NCBI GenBank assembly: GCA_900539175.1 | Contig: UQAW01000030.1 | Coordinates: forward strand, 1 to 37,562 | Direction of reading: 5' to 3' | Length of the DNA stretch: 37,562 nt | From: an uncultured Lachnospiraceae bacterium | Lineage (GTDB): Bacteria > Bacillota > Clostridia > Lachnospirales > Lachnospiraceae | Part shown: positions 35,301 to 37,562 of the stretch, one piece after another | Layout of the letters: each line of letters begins with the position of its first letter | Position numbering within the stretch: the stretch's first letter is position 1 | Translations under genes and position numbers: made by a program | Notes under the pieces: model-generated | The model's database searches: none | What the model saw: only the letters and a program-made list of their open reading frames with translations | What the model was told of the DNA's origin: nothing

Positions 35301-36443
35301 CCAACTGTTACTCCGGTTCCGGAACTTCAGGTAAAATTAACAGCAGATAAACAGTCACCGCAGCAGGCAGGAACTTCTGTCAGACTGGACGCAGCAGCAG
35401 AAGGCGGAAAAGGAGCACTGCAGTATCGTTTTTATCGTGTGGCAAACGGAAAAACTACGATATTCCGTGATTATGGAAAGAGTGCAACTGCTTACTGCAA
35501 TCCTGCGGCAGGAGATTACAAAGTATACGTAGAAGTAAAGGATGAATCAGGAAAAACAGCGACAGCTTCCATGGATTATAGTTGGAGGGCTTCGGGAGAA
35601 ACTCTGAAGATCACAGAGATTCAGACGGATAAACAGTCACCGCAGCCGAAGGGAAGCAGTGTAAAACTGACCGTAAATGCGCAAGGCGGAAGCGGCATCC
35701 TGCAATACCGTTTCTACCGGATGAAAGATAATACAATTAAGGTATTCCGGGATTATCAGGCTTCCAACGTGGCTTACTGCAATCCGGACCCGGGAACTTA
35801 TACTATTTATGTGGATGTGAAAGACAGCGCCGGAAATATTGCTACGGAAAAGCTTCAATACACATGGGAAGAACAAACTGAGAAAATCACAATTAAATCT
35901 CTTACCGCATCCCAAGTTTCTCCGCAGCCGCTGGGAACAAGCATACGCTTCAATGTGGAAGCAGAGGGAGGAACCGGAAGTCTGCAGTATCGTTTCAGCA
36001 GGGTATTCAATGGAAAGACCACAGTGATCCGTGACTATGCAGCAGGAACAAAGGCATATTGCAATCCACCGGCAGCAGGAGATTATACGATTTTGGTGGA
36101 GGTAAAAGATGCAGCAGGAAATACTGCAAAGGCAAGTCTCACTTATAGCTGGGGCGCTCCTTCCAGAGAACTTCAAATTAAGAATATGGCAGTTAGTAAA
36201 GTATCTCCGCAGCCGAAAGGAACCTCTGTCTGCTTTGAAGTAAGCGCAGAAGGTGGAGAAGGAGAACTGCAGTATCGTTTTTATCGCGTGGGTAATGGAA
36301 ATGTAACGATATTCCGTGATTTCAGCACAAGCAATAAGGCATATTGCAACCCGTCGGCTGCAGGTTCTTATACGGTTTATGTAGATGTAAAGGACAAAAA
36401 CGGCAACCTGGTGACAAGTCAACTGCCGTATGTATGGAAATAG
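32346..36443 (+). CDS. Secreted modular alpha-amylase/neopullulanase-type GH13
   Basis: This 1365-residue exported enzyme has a signal peptide with likely cleavage after QTQA (residue 34). The GH13 domain (about 55-640) starts SIYFVMTTRFYDGD and has DVVFNHTG, nucleophile Asp298 in DAFRVDTTKH, acid Glu333 in MFGEV and Asp455 in VDSHDY. It differs clearly from the first amylase, so the two are not a duplication; its GH13 subfamily is left open. Next come a CBM25/26-like module (about 654-765), a group-2 bacterial Ig domain (about 764-850, LSPKQISMNLG and SWTSSNTDVATV), a CBM26-like module (about 856-945), a Pro-Thr-Asn linker and four SPQ repeats. GGAG lies almost next to the ATG; AAGGA (32330-32334) is the likelier ribosome-binding site. 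Confidence 0.92.
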   Translation: MKRKKLIALFLSAVTSITSLSIGYYPDAIIQTQAAISQSDATKTASSSGVIFADSRTDFRDESIYFVMTTRFYDGDTGNNVQCWDGTQYDDENDPEWRGDFKGLAEKLDYIKALGFTAIWITPVVENCSGYDYHGYHALDFTKVDPRYESDDFTYQDFINAAHAKGLKVIQDVVFNHTGNFGERNLFPIFDKEGDQNTSACLKKIEGSGLPENYDSLTPFAQYQARLTLMKNMDGVNHDVNNIYHHDGSMGWEEYSCQTGQIADDCVDLNTENPTVYKYLQNAYKQYIDMGVDAFRVDTTKHISRLTFNNALTEPFYEAAKANGNDSFYMFGEVCTRVREVWNKGVPPLSSPFYTWKESKSYPWSETDSSVNEASTKQNYNDNLSVDAQPTSDNALLKGNDYHKPDYSQKSGMGVIDFPMHWNFENAHSAFRVAVDNDRSYNDATWNVTYVDSHDYAPDQAPSDQRFAGSQDTWAENLSLMFTFRGIPCIYYGSEIEFQKGAVIDKGPNIAISETGRAYFGDHIEGDVLTTDFAEYFGANGTTAETLSHPLALHIQRLNQIRQAVPALRKGQYSVSDISGNDMAYKRRYTDDNTDSFALVTVSGTATFNNIPNGTYVDCITGEPKKVSNGTLTADCSGKGNLRVYVLNTSKTPAPGKVGQDGKYLYTNSSVETAQQQCIYFNNEAGWSQVTANLFGSNGNLVESLPMTNVKDQVYACKYSGNAQGLRVVFTNGSSTSAEASFQNGGLYNNSGYISQYQIGGDVIQVTDVKLSPKQISMNLGETYTVNAEVLPENAKYKTLSWTSSNTDVATVKNGVITPQDEGTAVITATSKNGIQDQVTVTVTVPPYDYEEVPDGYTAIYFSKPKSWGNSLNAYIYYGDSTTVTSGWPGSSMEKLPNGVYRYVFKTPAASSMKVLFNDGSNQAPGSVGFDVVAYGKYGQNGLEEVVKPVKPTPTPTNTPTPTPTNTPTPTPTNTPTPTPTNTPTPTVTPVPELQVKLTADKQSPQQAGTSVRLDAAAEGGKGALQYRFYRVANGKTTIFRDYGKSATAYCNPAAGDYKVYVEVKDESGKTATASMDYSWRASGETLKITEIQTDKQSPQPKGSSVKLTVNAQGGSGILQYRFYRMKDNTIKVFRDYQASNVAYCNPDPGTYTIYVDVKDSAGNIATEKLQYTWEEQTEKITIKSLTASQVSPQPLGTSIRFNVEAEGGTGSLQYRFSRVFNGKTTVIRDYAAGTKAYCNPPAAGDYTILVEVKDAAGNTAKASLTYSWGAPSRELQIKNMAVSKVSPQPKGTSVCFEVSAEGGEGELQYRFYRVGNGNVTIFRDFSTSNKAYCNPSAAGSYTVYVDVKDKNGNLVTSQLPYVWK
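35199..35294 (+). repeat. 24-bp coding tandem repeat: PTPTPTNT linker
   Basis: Four in-frame 24-base units encode PTPTPTNT. Codon choice varies between copies, so the repeat is exact only at protein level. It separates the starch-binding part from the SPQ repeats. Such tracts vary in copy number between strains. Confidence 0.9.
35326..36440 (+). repeat. Four C-terminal 'SPQ' repeats of the second amylase
   Basis: Units begin near 35326, 35602, 35887 and 36172. All four keep SPQ, EGG or QGG, LQYRF.R and AYCNP with its single cysteine, and end at or close to the stop codon. Two carry an extra residue in the AYCNP region (CNPPAAGDY, CNPSAAGSY). The last unit of each amylase ends at Trp-Asn or Trp-Lys, giving both proteins the same kind of C-terminus. 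Confidence 0.87.
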
Positions 36444-36474
36444 GAGTATCTGAAAGAAAGGCAGGTTTAAAAAA

Positions 36475-37176
36475 GTGAAAAGAAAAGCAATGGTATTGTT
36501 TCTTGTGGGTGCAATGGTGATGTCGGCAGCGGGATGTTCGCAAAAAGAAAAGTCTGACACTTCGGTAAGCGTTTCGGCCGATAGTTCAAGCAGTGCAGAA
36601 GACGGGGAAACCGTACCGGAGACAGAAAAAGCAAATTCTGAGGAGGAAGCGATTGCCCAGGAGCAAGAACAGGCGCAGGCGCAGGTTGAGGCTGATGAAA
36701 TTGATCAACAGCACCAACAGGATAATCAGAATAAAGAACCTGTTGAACAGACAGATTTTGGAAGAGTGATCCCTCATCTGGAGGATGCCGATAATTGGAT
36801 AAGAACTGAATCAACAATTACAGAAGAGGGAATCAGCCGTGAATGTTATCAATGTGATGAAGAACTGAAATATCAGTGGGAGAGTGGTCAGGCATCTGTC
36901 GCTGATATTCAGGAAGGTTTGAACACATGGCTGAGTCAGAAGAATTGGGCTCTCTCTGAGAGTGGAAAAAATGACACATTATCAGATGCTTTAGCGTGTG
37001 AGGTTTATGCTTATGAAGCCATGGAGGATGATAATGGTTACAGTATGTACCATCGTGGAGTTTATATACTGAAAGATGAGTATTGGTACGGAATAGACTT
37101 TAACGTAATTGAGGGAGTTTTCGGTGATTATTATAATACCATCGGAGACTATCTGGATAAGCTGACGATTTCATGA
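36475..37176 (+). CDS. Putative lipoprotein of unknown function
   Basis: This 233-residue protein has a lipoprotein signal peptide: basic start, hydrophobic core and lipobox SAAGC with Cys21 as the lipidated residue. Residues about 22-85 are low-complexity (Ser, Glu and Gln-rich, with QEQEQAQAQVEAD) and look like a spacer from the membrane. The C-terminal 140 residues look folded and aromatic-rich (HRGVYILKDEYWYGIDFNV), but I recognise no family. The GTG start at 36475 is supported by AAAGGCAGG nine bases upstream; an ATG four codons later would shorten the basic region. It lies 31 bases after the amylase with no terminator between, so it may share that transcript and sit beside the amylases on the surface. 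Confidence 0.75.
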   Translation: MKRKAMVLFLVGAMVMSAAGCSQKEKSDTSVSVSADSSSSAEDGETVPETEKANSEEEAIAQEQEQAQAQVEADEIDQQHQQDNQNKEPVEQTDFGRVIPHLEDADNWIRTESTITEEGISRECYQCDEELKYQWESGQASVADIQEGLNTWLSQKNWALSESGKNDTLSDALACEVYAYEAMEDDNGYSMYHRGVYILKDEYWYGIDFNVIEGVFGDYYNTIGDYLDKLTIS

Positions 37177-37357
37177 GCCGGAGTTAAATAGAACATCATC
37201 TATTTGCAGCACTTTTTGGTTGATAAGTTCCCATGTGATCTGAGACGGATGCATATTTCAAATCGAGGAATATTTCTTATGAAGCTTGACGGGTTTGTCA
37301 ATACGTGCTAAACTTCTGAATGGTATTGATATACCTACATGAGTTTGGCTGTCTGCA
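37177..37357. other. Intergenic stretch with no clear gene
   Basis: A weak 6-bp hairpin (AAATAG / CTATTT, near 37187-37206) followed by CACTTTTT could be a poor terminator for the lipoprotein gene. I see nothing else supportable before the structured element begins. Short open frames cross the region on both strands, but none has a convincing start. Confidence 0.4.
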
Positions 37358-37520
37358 TATGAAAGTCGATTGCTCCGCACTTCGCGCTCCTGCAATCGCT
37401 GCCAGTATGAGTAATCCGGGCTATCGCCCTCCTTACTCATACTGGCTTGCCCGTTCAATATCCATGACCCTGCGCGTGCCAGCACACTCCGGGTCATGGC
37501 CGCTGTACGGGACTTTCATA
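37358..37520 (-). mobile_element. Structured non-coding repeat element (copy B)
   Basis: This 163-bp segment is bounded by a perfect 10-bp inverted repeat (37358-37367 with 37511-37520). Read on the minus strand it holds, in order, a 9-bp hairpin (37491-37499 with 37462-37470), a perfect 14-bp hairpin (37433-37446 with 37401-37414) and the 32-nt motif (37398-37367). That is the same module order as the element at 7054-7248. No flanking direct repeat was found. A local hairpin (GTCTGC / GCAGAC, 37533-37548) lies just outside and the window ends soon after, so the true boundary on that side is uncertain. Confidence 0.55.
37367..37398 (-). repeat. 32-nt hairpin motif shared with 7176-7207
   Basis: The reverse complement has the same 7-bp outer stem, GAA triloop and purine internal loop as 7176-7207. 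The outermost pair is swapped (G-C there, C-G here) and one inner pair changes from T-A to C-G, so pairing is preserved. Confidence 0.7.
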
Positions 37521-37562
37521 GTAAACGGACATGTCTGCTGGCGCAGACATCACCATTCATGA

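Noticed and set aside
26995..36443. Recent tandem duplication of the two amylase genes
   Set aside because: The GH13 domains differ in type and module order and only the C-terminal SPQ repeats are shared. This is repeat-domain sharing, not gene duplication.
37258..37562. Protein-coding frames on both strands over the terminal element
   Set aside because: They lack ribosome-binding sites and run straight through perfect hairpins and the 32-nt motif, so they are better read as by-products of structured non-coding sequence.

Overview
The window looks like a Lachnospiraceae-type gut Clostridia chromosome. The signs are a long IleRS of the IleS2 type, a TPR/AAA+ protein of the sort I associate with that family, purine-rich Shine-Dalgarno sites, and very large modular secreted amylases with Pro-Thr linkers. 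Genus cannot be settled by reading alone. Every gene I support lies on the + strand.

Layout. (1) 1-5815: housekeeping and glycogen: a terminator, ileS, and a glycogen phosphorylase gene split by an apparent one-base insertion near 4175, closed by a strong terminator. (2) 5816-7380: a visibly AT-rich acyltransferase-3 gene followed at once by a 195-bp non-coding, MITE-like element with terminal inverted repeats and a 6-bp flanking direct repeat. (3) 7381-10785: a promoter, a TPR-linker-AAA+ protein of unknown role, rsmA (ksgA), and a terminator. (4) 10786-11180: a leader region with a hairpin and a possible 44-aa membrane peptide, then a promoter. (5) 11181-26723: a 13-gene surface polysaccharide operon of Wzx/Wzy type. 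It holds an initiating phosphoglycosyltransferase, a PssD/PssE pair, two GT4 and one GT2 transferases, a polymerase and a flippase. Interleaved with these are three stand-alone polysaccharide pyruvyl-transferase-family proteins, one stand-alone FrhB/FdhB-C protein, and one 749-aa fusion of pyruvyl-transferase, 2x[4Fe-4S] ferredoxin and FrhB domains. (6) 26724-37176: two secreted multi-domain alpha-amylases and a lipoprotein. The first amylase combines an AmyE-like GH13, three CBM26-like modules and a CBM74-like module. (7) 37177-37562: a second structured intergenic element in inverse orientation.

How the parts work together. The secreted amylases would digest starch (the CBM74-like module suggests granular starch), and glycogen phosphorylase would turn over internal glucan if it is functional. 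The glycan operon would build a lipid-linked repeat unit on the inner membrane face, flip it with Wzx and polymerise it with Wzy. The repeated pyruvyl-transferase and ferredoxin/FrhB proteins suggest an unusual redox-linked decoration of that glycan.

The two most interesting points are these. First, the intergenic elements at 7054-7248 and 37358-37520 share the same module order and a 32-nt hairpin motif with compensatory base-pair changes, so they appear to be one undescribed structured repeat family. Second, the polysaccharide locus is built around pyruvyl-transferase and FrhB/ferredoxin proteins, including a direct fusion of the two.
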